A stretch of DNA of 64,000 nucleotides from Glycomyces buryatensis (GCF_004912275.1 NZ_STGY01000056.1:152038-216037), one strand, 5' to 3'; shown: positions 34,659 through 45,537, numbered from the stretch's first letter. Program-made: numbers and translations. The notes: generated by a model not told the origin, from the letters alone.

Positions 34659-36536
34659 ATGGCGATCACCAACACCACACCCGAATCCGGAGACGGACCC
34701 GCGAGCGAATCCGGGACCGAGACGCCCGACGACGCCGCCCGCTGGCAGCGCTTCGCCGCCGGCCACGCCGCTCCCGCCGAGGGCGCCCCCACCGGGCCCG
34801 GCCAACCGGGCCGAGGCGCCCGCCTCACCGCGACAGTCCGCCGCGCCGCCTCCAGCGAGTGGACCATCGCCGCCCTCTTCAGCATCGCCCTCGCCCTCGC
34901 CATGACCTGGCCGCTCGCCCGCGACATCAACCAGGTCATCCCCCACGACCTCGGCGACCCGCTGCTCCAGACCTACACCCTCGGCTGGATCTCCGAATCG
35001 CTGCGAAACGACCCGAGCGGCATCTGGGGGACCAACAGCTTCTGGCCGGCCCCCGACTCCTTCCTCTTCACCGACACGCTCCTGGGCTACACCCCGGCCG
35101 CCCTGTTCGCCACCAGCCCCACCAGCGCACTGGTCGTCTACAACCTCCTGTTCATCGGGACGTTCGCACTCGCATTCCTCGGCGCCTACGCCCTGCTGCG
35201 CCAACTCGGCGCCCGCATCGCCGGCTCTGCCGTCGGCGCCGCCGCCTTCGCCTATGCCCCTTGGAAACTCGCCCATGCCGGGCACCTCCAGGTGCTCTCC
35301 TGCGGCGGCATCGCCCTCGCGCTCGCCATGCTCGCGCGCGGCCACGGCTACTCGCTGCGCGGCGGCTTCAAGCCCGAGCGGCAGCGGCCCGGCTGGATCC
35401 TCGCCGGATGGCTCACGGCCCTGTGGCAGTTCTCGATCGGCGCCGGGCTCGGCATCCCGTTCGTGTACCTGCTGCTGGGCGTCGGCGTGGTCGTCGGCCT
35501 GCATTGGCTCGCCAAGCGGCCGCGCCTGCGCTGGCAGACCTTGGCCGCCAACGGGATCGGTGGCACCGTTTTCAGCCTCGGGGTGCTGTGGATCGCCGAC
35601 AGGCACGCCGTGGTCGCCCGCGCGTACCCCGAGGCGATCCGCGACGTCGAGTACATCAGCTGGTTCAGCCCGACCTGGCAGAGCTTCGTCATGGCACCGG
35701 AGGAGTCCCGGCTGTGGGGCGAGGCCCACGCGGCCGCCCGCGTCGACCTGACCTGGCCCCCGGAGCAGACCCTGCTCGTCGGCTTCACCCTGCTCGCCCT
35801 CGCCCTGGTGGGCCTGGTCTGGTCGGTCTGGAGCCGCTGGCAGCGGTTCTGGCTGGCGTTCGGCGCCGCGGCCTGCATAGCGCTGGCGATGGGGCCGAAC
35901 TTTCTCGACGACGGGGCCTGGGCCTGGCGGCTGCTCTACGACCACGCCCCCGGTTTCGATGCGATCCGCACGCCGGGGCGCCTGGTCATCTACGCGACGC
36001 TGATTCTGGCGATCCTCGCGGCGGGGACGCTCACCCGCATCGCCGACGCGGCCGACGCCATCTCGCACCGCGCGCGCGTCGACAAGCGGCTCCAGGTGCG
36101 TGCGCCCCGGCGCGTGCAGGCGCTGCTGTTCCTGCCGATCGTGCTGGTGCTCGCGGAAGGCATGGCGGTCAACCGGAACCAGGAGCCGCCGCAGGCGCCG
36201 CTCGACATGGCGGCGGTGGAGGGTCCGGCGCTGTTCCTGCCGATGGGCGGGGGCGACACGCGGCTCCAGTACTGGAGCATCGACGGCTTCGTGGACATGG
36301 CGAACGGAACGGCGGCGTTCACGCCCCAGGCGCAGACCGAGATCAGTGCGGCGTCGCAGTCGTTCCCCAGCGAGGAGTCCGTGGACGCCCTGCGCGAGAG
36401 CGGCATCGAGACGGTCGTGGTCATCCCGGGCTGGCTGCCCGGCAGCGACTGGGACGGCATGGACTACGAGTCGGACCCGATCGGCATGGAGGTCGAGCGA
36501 ACCGACGAAGTGGTCATCTACCACCTCGGGGACTAA
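34659..36536 (+). CDS. Large polytopic membrane protein, glycosyltransferase-like
   Basis: 625 residues. A ~70-residue disordered N-terminus precedes 10 or more membrane helices and a soluble C-terminal domain (~500-625). The first large external loop has WPLARDINQVIPHDLGDPLLQ and later WPAPDSFLFTDTLLGY, a layout like GT-C-type membrane glycosyltransferases (the D-x-x-D region after helix 1), which use lipid-linked sugars. No assigned family name; the function is inferred from topology. ATG 34659 starts after a region with no coding character. Confidence 0.62.
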   Translation: MAITNTTPESGDGPASESGTETPDDAARWQRFAAGHAAPAEGAPTGPGQPGRGARLTATVRRAASSEWTIAALFSIALALAMTWPLARDINQVIPHDLGDPLLQTYTLGWISESLRNDPSGIWGTNSFWPAPDSFLFTDTLLGYTPAALFATSPTSALVVYNLLFIGTFALAFLGAYALLRQLGARIAGSAVGAAAFAYAPWKLAHAGHLQVLSCGGIALALAMLARGHGYSLRGGFKPERQRPGWILAGWLTALWQFSIGAGLGIPFVYLLLGVGVVVGLHWLAKRPRLRWQTLAANGIGGTVFSLGVLWIADRHAVVARAYPEAIRDVEYISWFSPTWQSFVMAPEESRLWGEAHAAARVDLTWPPEQTLLVGFTLLALALVGLVWSVWSRWQRFWLAFGAAACIALAMGPNFLDDGAWAWRLLYDHAPGFDAIRTPGRLVIYATLILAILAAGTLTRIADAADAISHRARVDKRLQVRAPRRVQALLFLPIVLVLAEGMAVNRNQEPPQAPLDMAAVEGPALFLPMGGGDTRLQYWSIDGFVDMANGTAAFTPQAQTEISAASQSFPSEESVDALRESGIETVVVIPGWLPGSDWDGMDYESDPIGMEVERTDEVVIYHLGD

Positions 36537-36537
36537 T

Positions 36538-37038
36538 TCAGCTGGGGCCGAGCGGGGTCATGAATGCGAGCGCTCCAATGGCGTCGAGCTGCGGCGGGCA
36601 GTGCAGCGGCGAGGCCGTCACGTCGAAGGTCCGGTGAACCCCGCGCCGCTCGATGCGCATCAGGCTCCGCTCCAGGGCATCGGTCTGCAGCGCCTGCACC
36701 GGCGCCAATCTCGCGAGCTCGCCATCGGTGAGCGGATGGGCGCCGGCCGTGAAATCAAGGAATCGCAGGCCCGAATGCAGGAACCTCGGCATGGAAGCCT
36801 CTACTTCGGACCCTAGTCCGAGGGCGTCCACCGCCCTCGGGGAAATCGCCGCGATCCGCGTATCCGCCGCCAGGAGCAGGCACACATCCGCACTCGCGCA
36901 CACCGCGGCGCGCCAGGTCGCCAGACCTGGATGCAGATGCCCGCCGTTGGCACCGGGAGCGACCGCCCTCAGTGGAATAACGAGTTCGAGTTGCGTCAAT
37001 GGGCGTCCCGGGGTAGACGTTACGCTCAGTCGATTCAC
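36538..37038 (-). CDS. Hypothetical protein with PAS-like middle
   Basis: 166 residues. VCLLLAADTRIAAISPRAVD and the following segment with a second strand (HRTFDVTASPLHCPPQLDAI) resemble a degenerate PAS fold found in short actinobacterial proteins. No output domain. It is convergent with the polytopic membrane gene (1 base apart) and divergent from arcA with 50 bases between the starts, so a shared promoter region is likely. Function unknown; a sensory or scaffold role is guesswork. Confidence 0.5.
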   Translation of the reverse strand: MNRLSVTSTPGRPLTQLELVIPLRAVAPGANGGHLHPGLATWRAAVCASADVCLLLAADTRIAAISPRAVDALGLGSEVEASMPRFLHSGLRFLDFTAGAHPLTDGELARLAPVQALQTDALERSLMRIERRGVHRTFDVTASPLHCPPQLDAIGALAFMTPLGPS

Positions 37039-37088
37039 GTTAACAGAAGGAAGTTGATCTTCACCCCCGGTGCGCCTACCCTCTGATC

Positions 37089-38327
37089 ATGAGTGCGAAC
37101 GAGTCTCCCGCGTACGGCGTCGAATCCGAAGTGGGCCGCCTTCGAAGCGTCATGCTCCACCGCCCCGGCGGCGAGCTGCGCCGCCTGACCCCCCGCAACA
37201 ACGGAGCCCTCCTCTTCGACGGCATCCCCTGGGTCGAACGCGCCCAGGACGAACACGACCGCTTCGCCGCCACGCTCCTCGAACACAGCGTCGAAGTCCT
37301 CTACGTCGGCGCGCTCCTCACCGAGTGCCTCTACTTCCCCGACGCCCGCGAGCAGATCATCACCTCCGTCACCGCCGACCCGCGACTCGGCCAGAGCCTC
37401 GCCGCCTCCCTCCGCGGATACCTGTCCGACCTCGACCCCGAACGACTCACCGCCGTCCTCATCGAAGGACTCACCAAGGAGGAGTTCGGCGACTCGGACA
37501 GTCTGCGGGGCAAGCTCATGCGCGCCACCGACTTCGTCATCGACCCGCTCCCGAACATGATGTTCACCAGGGACTCCTCCGTCTGGATCGGCGACGCGGT
37601 CGCCGTCACCAGCCTCGCCATGCCCGCCCGCCGCCGCGAGACGGCACTGACCGGCATCGTCTACCACCACCACCCCCGCTTCACCCACGTCCCGAAGCTC
37701 TACGACCCCTCGCTCGAACACCTCGAAGGCGGCGACGTCCTCGCCCTCGCCCCCGGCGTCCTCGCCGTAGGCGTCGGCGAACGCACCACCCCGGCCGGAG
37801 CGGAACGACTGGCGCGCAAGGCCTTCGAACTGGGCACCATCCATACCCTCCTGGTGGTCCCGATCGCCCAACGCCGCGCCACTATGCACCTGGACACCGT
37901 CTGCACCATGGTCGACGACCGGCGCATGGTCATGTACGCCCCGGCCGAACGCCGCCTGGAGGCCTACACGGTGCGGCTCGGCGACGACGGCGAACTCGAC
38001 ATCGAGGGCCCGCGCGGCTTCCTCGACGCCGCCGCCGACGCGATGGGGATCGACCGCATCGAGATCATCCACACCGGTGAGCGCGACGTGGTGACGGCCG
38101 AGCGCGAGCAGTGGGACGACGGCAACAACACCCTCGCGCTGGCACAGGGCGTCGCGGTCGCCTACGAGCGCAACACGGTCACGAACGGCCGTCTCGAACG
38201 GGCGGGCATCAAGGTCCTCACCATTCCCGGCTCCGAACTCGGCTCCGGCCGGGGCGGCCCCAGGTGCATGTCCTGCCCGATCACGCGCGAGCATCCGGTG
38301 AGGCCCGCACAGCCGCAAGAGCTCTGA
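37089..38327 (+). CDS. arcA: Arginine deiminase
   Basis: 412 residues. [20 protein letters not shown] at the N-terminus, [34 protein letters not shown], and the catalytic C-terminus [12 protein letters not shown] with Cys393 as nucleophile. It hydrolyses arginine to citrulline and ammonia in the cytoplasm. No ornithine carbamoyltransferase, carbamate kinase or antiporter is adjacent, so it is not a full ADI operon; it may serve nitrogen or acid-stress needs. Length is typical. The stop is followed by an intergenic repeat before convergent purD. Confidence 0.93.
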   Translation: MSANESPAYGVESEVGRLRSVMLHRPGGELRRLTPRNNGALLFDGIPWVERAQDEHDRFAATLLEHSVEVLYVGALLTECLYFPDAREQIITSVTADPRLGQSLAASLRGYLSDLDPERLTAVLIEGLTKEEFGDSDSLRGKLMRATDFVIDPLPNMMFTRDSSVWIGDAVAVTSLAMPARRRETALTGIVYHHHPRFTHVPKLYDPSLEHLEGGDVLALAPGVLAVGVGERTTPAGAERLARKAFELGTIHTLLVVPIAQRRATMHLDTVCTMVDDRRMVMYAPAERRLEAYTVRLGDDGELDIEGPRGFLDAAADAMGIDRIEIIHTGERDVVTAEREQWDDGNNTLALAQGVAVAYERNTVTNGRLERAGIKVLTIPGSELGSGRGGPRCMSCPITREHPVRPAQPQEL

Positions 38328-38364
38328 GAGGAGCAGTAGGGTCGGCGCCGAGAACACTGCGGCT

Positions 38365-38478
38365 GACGGCCATCCCAAACCCCACCCACCGAGGGGACCA
38401 TAGGCCCAACCTTCCCGCGCGGGTGCGACAAGAATCCGTGCGCGCCGCGGTCATGTCACCCGAACGAGTGAGTCCGAG
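38365..38478 (+). repeat. Intergenic repeat, copy 1 (plus orientation)
   Basis: About 115 bp related to the reverse complement of 39925-40040. Shared blocks in order: GACGGCCATCCC, CCCGCGCGGGTGCGACA, CGTGCGCGCCGCGGTCATG and TCACCCGAACGAGTGA. CCCGCGCGGG and the TCAC..GTGA pair are dyads, so each copy could fold. It lies between the convergent stops of arcA and purD. Confidence 0.68.
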
Positions 38479-38530
38479 TCGTGCACTGACCAACCGAGCC
38501 CCGGCCGGACACGGCCGGGTCCGGCCCGGG

Positions 38531-39751
38531 TCAGATCCCCGCCGCGATGTCCCTGCGGAAGTGGCCACCTTCGAGCTTCACGCCCTCGGCGAGCGAGTAC
38601 GCCTCCTGCCGGGCCTGGGCCACCGAGGCCCCGGTGCCCACGCAGTTCAGCACCCGGCCGCCGGTCGCGATCAATTGGCCGCTCGCGTCGAGCGCGGTGC
38701 CGGCGTGGAGGACGCCCTCCTCGTCGGCGCCGTACAGCGGACGGCCCGTCACGGTCTGCTCCGGGTAGCCCTCGTTCGCGACCACCACGCACACCGCCGC
38801 GCCCTCGCGCCACCACAGCGAGCCGAAATCGGCCAGCTTCCCGGTGGCGGCGGCCATCAGAAGCTCGCCGACCGGCGTCTCCAGCAGCGACAGGATCGGC
38901 TGGATCTCCGGGTCGCCGAAGCGCGCGTTGAACTCGACCACCTTGAGGCCCTTGGAGGTCAGCGCGAGCCCGCAGTAGAGGGTCCCGACGAACGGGATGC
39001 CGCGCCCGGCCAGCTCGGCCAGCGTCGGCTCGGCGACGGTCTCCATGATCTCGGTGACCAGGTCGTCCGGCGCCCACGGCAGCGGCGTGTACGCGCCCAT
39101 GCCGCCGGTGTTGGGGCCGCTCCCGCCGTCGCCGACCCGCTTGAAGTCCTGTGCGGGCAGCATCGGGCGCGCGGCCTGGCCGTCCGAGATGACGAACAGG
39201 GAGACTTCGGGGCCGTCCAGGTACTCCTCGATGACGACGCGCTCGCAGTCGAGCGCGTGCGCCAGCGCGGCGGCGCGGTCGTCGGTGACGATGACGCCCT
39301 TGCCGGCGGCGAGGCCGTCGTCCTTGACGACGTAGGGCGCGCCGAACTCGTCGAGCGCGGCCTCGGCCTCCTCGCGGGTGCGGCAGGTGCGCGCGGCGGC
39401 GGTCGGCACGCCGGCGGCGGCCATGACCTCCTTCGCGAAGGTCTTGGAGCCCTCGATCTGGGCGGCCTGGCGGCCCGGGCCGTAGACGGGTATGCCCTTG
39501 GCGCGGACGGCGTCGGCGACGCCGGCGACGAGGGGGGCCTCGGGGCCGACGATGACGAGGTCGGCCGCGGAGGTGACCGCCAGGGAAGCGACCGCGGCGG
39601 GGTCGTTCTGGTTCAGCGGCACGCATTCACCGAGCCTGGCCATGCCCGGGTTGCCCGGGGCGCAGATGAGCTTGGTGACGGATTCGTCTGCGGCCAGCGA
39701 CGCCGCGAGGGCGTGCTCGCGGCCGCCGGAGCCGATCAGGAGTACTCGCAC
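38531..39751 (-). CDS. purD: Phosphoribosylamine-glycine ligase
   Basis: 406 residues, ATP-grasp enzyme: MRVLLIGSGGREHALAASLA, CAPGNPGMA, YVVKDDGLAAGKGVIV, GPNTGGMGAYTPLPWAPDDL and VVEFNARFGDPEIQPIL. It performs step 2 of purine synthesis, joining glycine to phosphoribosylamine. The gene is on the minus strand, divergent from purB with about 430 bases between, and is bracketed by two inverted copies of the ~115 bp repeat, one of them in its own upstream region. Confidence 0.96.
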   Translation of the reverse strand: MRVLLIGSGGREHALAASLAADESVTKLICAPGNPGMARLGECVPLNQNDPAAVASLAVTSAADLVIVGPEAPLVAGVADAVRAKGIPVYGPGRQAAQIEGSKTFAKEVMAAAGVPTAAARTCRTREEAEAALDEFGAPYVVKDDGLAAGKGVIVTDDRAAALAHALDCERVVIEEYLDGPEVSLFVISDGQAARPMLPAQDFKRVGDGGSGPNTGGMGAYTPLPWAPDDLVTEIMETVAEPTLAELAGRGIPFVGTLYCGLALTSKGLKVVEFNARFGDPEIQPILSLLETPVGELLMAAATGKLADFGSLWWREGAAVCVVVANEGYPEQTVTGRPLYGADEEGVLHAGTALDASGQLIATGGRVLNCVGTGASVAQARQEAYSLAEGVKLEGGHFRRDIAAGI

Positions 39752-39924
39752 ACCGTTAGTTTACGGGGCCGATACGTGCTGGTTAACCGCCACGCCGAGT
39801 GGTCCCCGTTACGCGATGTGAGAAAAGACGTTTCTGAGCGGCGGCCGACCTGCCCGCGAGACCTTGCTCGTGCCGCTCGCGCCGCTTGGGCTGTGTGGGT
39901 CGCATGGGCCGCGTGGGCCCGCCC

Positions 39925-40040
39925 TTCCCGCTTCACCCGTTTCGGTGACTTCACGGCCGCGGACGCCGTTTTCTGTCGTACCCGCGCGGGAGGATCGCTC
40001 CTATTATCCCCGGGAGGGTGGGGGTTCGGGATGGTCGTCA
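39925..40040 (-). repeat. Intergenic repeat, copy 2 (inverted)
   Basis: Reverse complement shows the same blocks as 38365-38478: GACGACCATCCC, CCCGCGCGGGTACGACA, GTCCGCGGCCGTGAAG and TCACCGAAACGGGTGA. It lies in the divergent purD/purB region (39752-40181), which otherwise holds no gene. Confidence 0.68.
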
Positions 40041-40181
40041 TGCGCGAACCCGGGGACGACCGGTGCGGGGACCTGGGGATGAGCGGAAGGCCGCAATGCG
40101 GGGGCCAGGTGGGTGGGCGACACGCCTCCACCCGGGGGCCTGGGGATGATCGCCGTTCACTCCCCCTGTCATGATTGCCCC

Positions 40182-41600
40182 GTGACTGCCAATGTGCTCG
40201 CCGAGCGTTACGCCTCCCGTCAGATGCGCGATATCTGGGACCCGGTCGGGAAGATCAAGGCCGAGCGCCGCCTCTGGCTCGCGGTGCTCAAGGCCCAGGC
40301 CGATCTCGGTGTCGCCGTTCCCGACGGCGTCATCGCCGACTACGAGCGCGTCATCGACACCGTCGACCTCGACGCCATCACCGAGCGCGAGCGCATCACC
40401 AAGCACGACGTGAAGGCCCGCATCGAGGAGTTCTCCGACCTCGCCGGCCACCAGCACATTCACAAGGGCATGACCAGCCGCGACCTCACCGAGAACGTCG
40501 AGCAGATGCAGGTCCGCCAGTCCCTCGAACTGGTCCGCGACCGCCTCATCGCCACCGCCGTCCGCCTCGCCGCCCGCGCCGAGCAGTATCGCGACCTCGT
40601 CATGGCCGGCCGCAGCCACAATGTCGCCGCCCAGGCCACCACCCTCGGGAAGCGCTTCGCGACCTGGGCCGAGGAACTCCTCGTCGCCTTTGATCGCATC
40701 GAGGAACTCCTGCGCCGCTACCCCCTGCGCGGCATCAAGGGCCCGGTCGGCACCGCCCAGGACATGCTCGACCTCTTCGACGGCGACACCGCCAAACTCG
40801 CCGAGCTCGAACACCGCGTCGCCGCCCACCTCGGCTTCGACCGCGTCTTCGCCTCCGTCGGCCAGGTCTACCCTCGTTCGCTCGACTACGAGGTCGGCTC
40901 CGCCCTCGTCCAGGCCGTCGCCGCGCCCTCGTCCGCCGCGATCACCATCCGCCTCATGGCCGGCGCCGAGCTCGCCACCGAGGGCTTCGTCGAGGGCCAG
41001 GTCGGCTCGTCCGCCATGCCCCACAAGATGAACACCCGTTCCTCCGAGCGGGTGAACGGCCTCGCCGTCGTCGCCCGCGGTTACGCGGCCATGCTCGGGG
41101 AGCTCGCCGGCGACCAGTGGAACGAGGGTGACGTGTCCTGTTCGGTGGTCCGACGGGTGGCCTTGCCCGACTTGTTCTACGCAGTCGACGGACTCTATGA
41201 GACCTTTCTCACCATCCTCGATAATTTCGGCGCCTACCCGGCCGTCATCGGCGCCGAGCTCGACCGCTACCTACCCTTCCTGACCTCGACAAAGGTCCTG
41301 ATGGAGGCCATCAAGCGCGGCGCCGGCCGCGAGGACGCGCACGAGGCGATCAAGGAACACGCCGTCGCCGTCGCGCGCGCCATGCGCGAGACCGGCCAGA
41401 AGGGCAACGATCTGTTCGACCGCTACGCTGCCGACGAGCGCCTCCCGATGGACCGCGCCGCACTCGACGCCCTGGTCGCCGATACGGGTGAATTCATTGG
41501 CGCCGCTGGCGAACAGGTCGACCGGGTCACCGAAAGTGTGGCCGCGGCGGCGAAGGCCCACCCTGAAGCGGCCGCCTACCGGCCAGGAAACATCCTATGA
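40182..41600 (+). CDS. purB: Adenylosuccinate lyase
   Basis: 472 residues from a GTG at 40182 ([20 protein letters not shown]). The fumarase/aspartase-superfamily signature reads [31 protein letters not shown] and [19 protein letters not shown] are active-site blocks. It acts twice in purine synthesis, releasing fumarate from SAICAR and adenylosuccinate. An in-frame ATG at 40146 exists, but the GTG gives the usual family N-terminus. purS follows after 105 bases; purC, often present between them in actinomycetes, is absent. Confidence 0.94.
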   Translation: MTANVLAERYASRQMRDIWDPVGKIKAERRLWLAVLKAQADLGVAVPDGVIADYERVIDTVDLDAITERERITKHDVKARIEEFSDLAGHQHIHKGMTSRDLTENVEQMQVRQSLELVRDRLIATAVRLAARAEQYRDLVMAGRSHNVAAQATTLGKRFATWAEELLVAFDRIEELLRRYPLRGIKGPVGTAQDMLDLFDGDTAKLAELEHRVAAHLGFDRVFASVGQVYPRSLDYEVGSALVQAVAAPSSAAITIRLMAGAELATEGFVEGQVGSSAMPHKMNTRSSERVNGLAVVARGYAAMLGELAGDQWNEGDVSCSVVRRVALPDLFYAVDGLYETFLTILDNFGAYPAVIGAELDRYLPFLTSTKVLMEAIKRGAGREDAHEAIKEHAVAVARAMRETGQKGNDLFDRYAADERLPMDRAALDALVADTGEFIGAAGEQVDRVTESVAAAAKAHPEAAAYRPGNIL

Positions 41601-41705
41601 CTCGCTGTGACGCAGCCCCGTCGTCCTTAACTCGACACTGGCCCTGGTCAGAGCCGATGAATATGCTTGCCCCGTTCCGTCCATGTGACCGACAGGAGTG
41701 CGACC

Positions 41706-41975
41706 GTGGCCCGTGTAGTGGTCGACGTGATGCTGAAGACCGAAATCCTCGACCCGCAGGGCGAGGCCGTCCTCGGGGCGCTGCCCCGGCTCGGCGTCAC
41801 CGACGTGTCGTCGGTGCGGATCGGCAGGCGCGTCGAGATCGAGTTCGACGAGAACGCATCGAACGTCGAGGAGCAGTCGCGCGTGATCGCCGACAAACTC
41901 CTGGCCAACCCCGTCATCGAGAACTTCACCATCGCCGTCGAGGAGTCGGTCGAGACCGGAGCGGAGCACGCATGA
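41706..41975 (+). CDS. purS: FGAM synthase subunit PurS
   Basis: 89 residues from a GTG at 41706 with AGGAG 7-8 bases upstream. [20 protein letters not shown] and [10 protein letters not shown] are typical of PurS, the small bridging subunit that lets PurQ deliver ammonia to PurL. Its TGA overlaps purQ's ATG (ATGA). Confidence 0.94.
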   Translation: MARVVVDVMLKTEILDPQGEAVLGALPRLGVTDVSSVRIGRRVEIEFDENASNVEEQSRVIADKLLANPVIENFTIAVEESVETGAEHA

Positions 41976-42655
41976 GTGCCCGCATCGGCATCGTCACCTT
42001 CCCCGGTTCGCTGGACGACCGGGACGCCGCCCGCGCGGTCTACCTCGGCGGCGCCGAACCGGTGCGGCTGTGGCACGACGACGCCCAGATCTCGGGCGTC
42101 GACGGCGTGTGGCTGCCCGGTGGCTTCTCCTACGGCGACTACCTGCGCTGCGGAGCCATCGCCCGCTTCAGCCAGGTCATGGACACCGTGAAGGCCGCCG
42201 CCGACGCCGGCATGCCGGTCATCGGCGTCTGCAACGGCTTCCAGGTCCTGTGCGAGTCGCACCTGCTGCCCGGCGCTCTGGTGCGCAACGCCCACCTGCG
42301 CTACCGCAACGCCCCCACCCGACTGCGCGTCGAGACCGAGCGCACCGCGTGGACCCGCGCCTTCGAACCCGGCACCGAGGTCGTCTTCCCCGCCAAGCAC
42401 GGCGAGGGCCGCTACGTCGCCGACGAAGCGGTGCTGGACGAACTCGAGGACTCCGGCCGCGTCGTCTTCCGCTACGCCGACAACCCGAACGGTTCGATGC
42501 GCGACATCGCCGGGGTGTGCAGCGAGGCCGGCAACGTCGTGGGCCTCATGCCCCACCCCGAGCACGCCGTCGAGGCGCTGACCGGTCCGTCCACCGACGG
42601 CCTCGGCATCGTCGCCTCGGTCCTGTCCCACTTGAGTGAGGGAGCAGTCCGATGA
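41972..42655 (+). CDS. purQ: FGAM synthase glutaminase subunit PurQ
   Basis: 227 residues, class I glutamine amidotransferase: [20 protein letters not shown], nucleophile Cys87 in [10 protein letters not shown], and the His-x-Glu pair in MPHPEHAVE. It releases ammonia from glutamine for PurL. ATGA overlaps at both ends with purS and purL show one coupled unit producing the three-subunit enzyme. Confidence 0.96.
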   Translation: MSARIGIVTFPGSLDDRDAARAVYLGGAEPVRLWHDDAQISGVDGVWLPGGFSYGDYLRCGAIARFSQVMDTVKAAADAGMPVIGVCNGFQVLCESHLLPGALVRNAHLRYRNAPTRLRVETERTAWTRAFEPGTEVVFPAKHGEGRYVADEAVLDELEDSGRVVFRYADNPNGSMRDIAGVCSEAGNVVGLMPHPEHAVEALTGPSTDGLGIVASVLSHLSEGAVR

Positions 42656-44949
42656 CAAGACAGCCGCTCAACGTTGCCGTCGACACCGTCGGCGTCGCCA
42701 CCGCGACCCCCGACGAGAAGCAGCCGTGGGCCGAGCTGGGCCTCAAGGACGACGAGTACGCGCGCATCCGCGACATCCTGGGCCGCCGCCCCACTCAGGC
42801 GGAACTGGCCATGTACTCGATCATGTGGTCCGAGCACTGCTCCTACAAGTCCTCACGGGTCCACCTGAGGCAGTTCGGCCAGAAGAACCCGAAGACCCCG
42901 CGCCTGCTGGCCGGGATCGGCGAGAACGCCGGCGTCGTCGCCATTGACGAGAACATCGCGGTGACGTTCAAGGTCGAGTCCCACAACCACCCGTCCTTCG
43001 TGGAGCCCAAGCAGGGCGCGGCCACCGGCGTCGGCGGCATCATCCGCGACATCATCGCCATGGGCGCCCGCCCCATCGCCGTCATGGACTCGCTGCGCTT
43101 CGGCGACATCGACCACCCCGACACCGCCCGGGTCCTGCCCGGCGTGGTCGACGGCGTGAGCCACTACGGCAACTGCGTGGGCCTGCCCAATATCGGCGGG
43201 GAGACCGTCTTCGACCCCTGCTACCAGGGCAACCCACTCGTCAACGCGCTCGCCGTGGGCGTCATGCCCCGCGCGCGCCTCCAGTCCATGCAGGCCAGCG
43301 GCACCGGCAATGTCGTGATCCTGCTGGGCGCCAAGACCGGCCGGGACGGCATCGGCGGCGTCTCCGTCCTCGCCAGCGCCACCTTCTCCGAGGACGGCGA
43401 CGAGGACTCGCGCCCCTCGGTCCAGGTCGGCGACCCGTTCGAGGAGAAGCTCCTCATCGAGGTCTGCCTCGAACTGTTCGACACCGGCCTGGTCGTCGGC
43501 GTCCAGGACTTGGGCGGCGCCGGGCTCACCTGCGCGCTGTCCGAGACCGCGGCGGCCGGCGATGGCGGCATGCACGTCGACCTCGAGCTTGTTCCCTTGC
43601 GCGCCAAGGGCATGGAGCCGCACGACATTCTCGCCTCTGAGTCGCAGGAGCGCATGCTCCTCATCGTCGACCCGGCCAACGTGGAGAACGTGCTGGCCCG
43701 CGCCCAGCGCTGGGGCCTGCTGGCCACCGCGATCGGTGAGGTCACCGACTCCGGCCGGCTCGTCATCGATTACCACGGGCAGACCGTCGTGGACGTCCCG
43801 CCGGCCAGCCTGGCCGACGAGGGCCCCGTCTACGAGCGGCCCTTCACCGAGCCGAACGATCTGGCGCTCATCGCCGTCGACCGCGCCGAGACGCTCCCGC
43901 GTCCGACCACCGACGACGAGATCCGCCAGACCGTCCTCGACATGGCCGCCAGCCCGAACCTGTGCGACAAGACCTGGATCACCGAGCAGTACGACTCCTC
44001 GGTATTCGGCAATACGGTGCTCGGGACCCCGCACGACGCGGGCGTGCTGCGCCTGGACGAGCGCTCCGGCATCGGCATCGCGCTCTCGCTCGACGGCAAC
44101 AGCCGGTTCGCCCGACTCGACCCTTACGTTGGGGCGCAGCTGAACCTGGCGGAGGCGTACCGGAACGTCGCGCTCACCGGCGCGACCCCGATCGCCGTGT
44201 CCGACTGCCTGAACTTCGGTTCGCCGGAGGACCCGCACGTGATGTGGCAGTTCGAGCGGGCCGTCACCGGCATCGCCGACGGCTGCCAGAAGATGGGCAT
44301 CCCGGTCACCGGCGGCAACGTCTCCTTCTACAACCAGACCGGTCGCGAGGCGATTCACCCGACGCCGGTCATCGGCGTCCTCGGCGTGATCGACGACGTC
44401 GCGAAGCGGATCCCCTTGGGGCTGGGCCGGACCGGCGACACGATCGCGTTGATCGGCACCACCCGGGAGGAGTTCTCCGGCTCCGAGTGGGCCTGGGCGA
44501 CGCACCGGCACCTGGGCGGGGTTCCGCCGCTGGTCGACCTGGACCACGAGATGAAGCTGGCCGATCTGCTGGCTTCGCTCGCCGGGAACGAGCAGATCGC
44601 CGCGGCGCACGACCTCTCCGAGGGCGGGCTGTCGCAGGCGCTGGTGGAGGCGATTGCGCACTCGGGGATGGGTGCGCAGATCCTGCTTCCCGAAGGGGCG
44701 GACCCGTTCACGTACCTGTTCAGCGAGTCGACCGGGCGCGTGATGGTGGTCATCCCGCGCGGCCAGGAGCAAGCGGTTCGGGCCTCGTGCGAGCAGCGCG
44801 GTCTGCCGATCACGCCGCTGGGCGTCGCGGACGCGAACACCGACGGCCTGCACCTGCGGGACCACTTCGACATCGGCCGGGAGGAAATCCTGGCAGCCTG
44901 GAAGGGCCGCATCGCCGAGAAGCTCGGAGCCCAAGGCGCAGCAGGTTAA
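42652..44949 (+). CDS. purL: FGAM synthase subunit PurL (small type)
   Basis: 765 residues, the small PurL that needs PurS and PurQ. N-terminal [15 protein letters not shown] and [27 protein letters not shown] and the central [16 protein letters not shown] are AIR-synthase-like blocks, with a second copy of the fold after residue ~400. It converts FGAR to FGAM, step 4 of the pathway. ATG 42652 overlaps the purQ stop. A strong terminator 44 bases after the stop ends the purSQL transcript. Confidence 0.96.
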   Translation: MTRQPLNVAVDTVGVATATPDEKQPWAELGLKDDEYARIRDILGRRPTQAELAMYSIMWSEHCSYKSSRVHLRQFGQKNPKTPRLLAGIGENAGVVAIDENIAVTFKVESHNHPSFVEPKQGAATGVGGIIRDIIAMGARPIAVMDSLRFGDIDHPDTARVLPGVVDGVSHYGNCVGLPNIGGETVFDPCYQGNPLVNALAVGVMPRARLQSMQASGTGNVVILLGAKTGRDGIGGVSVLASATFSEDGDEDSRPSVQVGDPFEEKLLIEVCLELFDTGLVVGVQDLGGAGLTCALSETAAAGDGGMHVDLELVPLRAKGMEPHDILASESQERMLLIVDPANVENVLARAQRWGLLATAIGEVTDSGRLVIDYHGQTVVDVPPASLADEGPVYERPFTEPNDLALIAVDRAETLPRPTTDDEIRQTVLDMAASPNLCDKTWITEQYDSSVFGNTVLGTPHDAGVLRLDERSGIGIALSLDGNSRFARLDPYVGAQLNLAEAYRNVALTGATPIAVSDCLNFGSPEDPHVMWQFERAVTGIADGCQKMGIPVTGGNVSFYNQTGREAIHPTPVIGVLGVIDDVAKRIPLGLGRTGDTIALIGTTREEFSGSEWAWATHRHLGGVPPLVDLDHEMKLADLLASLAGNEQIAAAHDLSEGGLSQALVEAIAHSGMGAQILLPEGADPFTYLFSESTGRVMVVIPRGQEQAVRASCEQRGLPITPLGVADANTDGLHLRDHFDIGREEILAAWKGRIAEKLGAQGAAG

Positions 44950-44992
44950 AAGCGCGAGTAAAACCGAGAGCAAACGCGAGAGAAAAACAGTT

Positions 44993-45023
44993 CCGCCCCG
45001 GCGTCCATCGCCGGGGCGGTTTT
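44993..45023 (+). terminator. Rho-independent terminator after purL
   Basis: Perfect 11 bp stem CCGCCCCGGCG/CGCCGGGGCGG with loop TCCAT, followed by TTTTGTC. Confidence 0.9.
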
Positions 45024-45086
45024 GTCACACCCGGGCAATAGACTTGAGCCTAGGGGTCCCCTTGTTACCTGCGCTTTCGCGTGCCC

Positions 45087-45170
45087 GCAAGCAGATCGGT
45101 CCTGCAAGCAGTTCGGTCCTGCACGCAGTTCGGTCCCGCATGTAGATTGGCCCGGCATATAGATCAGCGG
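45087..45170 (+). repeat. Degenerate 17 bp tandem repeat
   Basis: Five head-to-tail units of 16-17 bp (GCAAGCAGATCGGTCCT, GCAAGCAGTTCGGTCCT, GCACGCAGTTCGGTCCC, GCATGTAGATTGGCCCG, GCATATAGATCAGCGG) decay steadily from left to right. Intergenic, between the purL terminator and the end of the next minus-strand gene. Confidence 0.8.
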
Positions 45171-45177
45171 AGGCGGC

Positions 45178-45537
45178 TCACGCCGGCTCTTCGCCGTCCT
45201 TGTCCACCAGCGGAAGGTAGTCCGTCAGATCGGCCCGTTGGCCCGAGGCGCTGACCCTTCCCGCCCGCACTGCATCCGCGAAGTCGACACGCCCGCAGGC
45301 CAGTTCGAGAAACACGATCGGGGCGCACTCGATGACGTTCGGCGGCGTCCCCCTCCGGTGCCGCGGGCCCTCCACGCATTGCACCGCTCCATACGGCGGG
45401 ACGCGCACCTCGACGGTGTGACCGGGGGCTTTCTCCGCCAGCGCGTGCAGCAGTTCGCGCACCGCGCCCTTCAGCGTCTCCCGGTCCGGCTCCTCGGCAT
45501 TGTCGAGGGCGGCGATGGCGCGGGCCACAGCGTCCAC
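45178..45537 (-). CDS. Sterol-carrier-family-like small protein
   Basis: 119 residues. RETLKGAVRELLHALAEKAP, VEVRVPPYGAVQCVEGPRHR and NVIECAPIVFLELACGRVDF match a small actinobacterial family annotated as sterol carrier (SCP2-like) that commonly neighbours purine genes. It is a single soluble domain; the ligand is unknown. On the minus strand, alone, facing the membrane protein gene at 45714. Confidence 0.66.
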   Translation of the reverse strand: MDAVARAIAALDNAEEPDRETLKGAVRELLHALAEKAPGHTVEVRVPPYGAVQCVEGPRHRRGTPPNVIECAPIVFLELACGRVDFADAVRAGRVSASGQRADLTDYLPLVDKDGEEPA

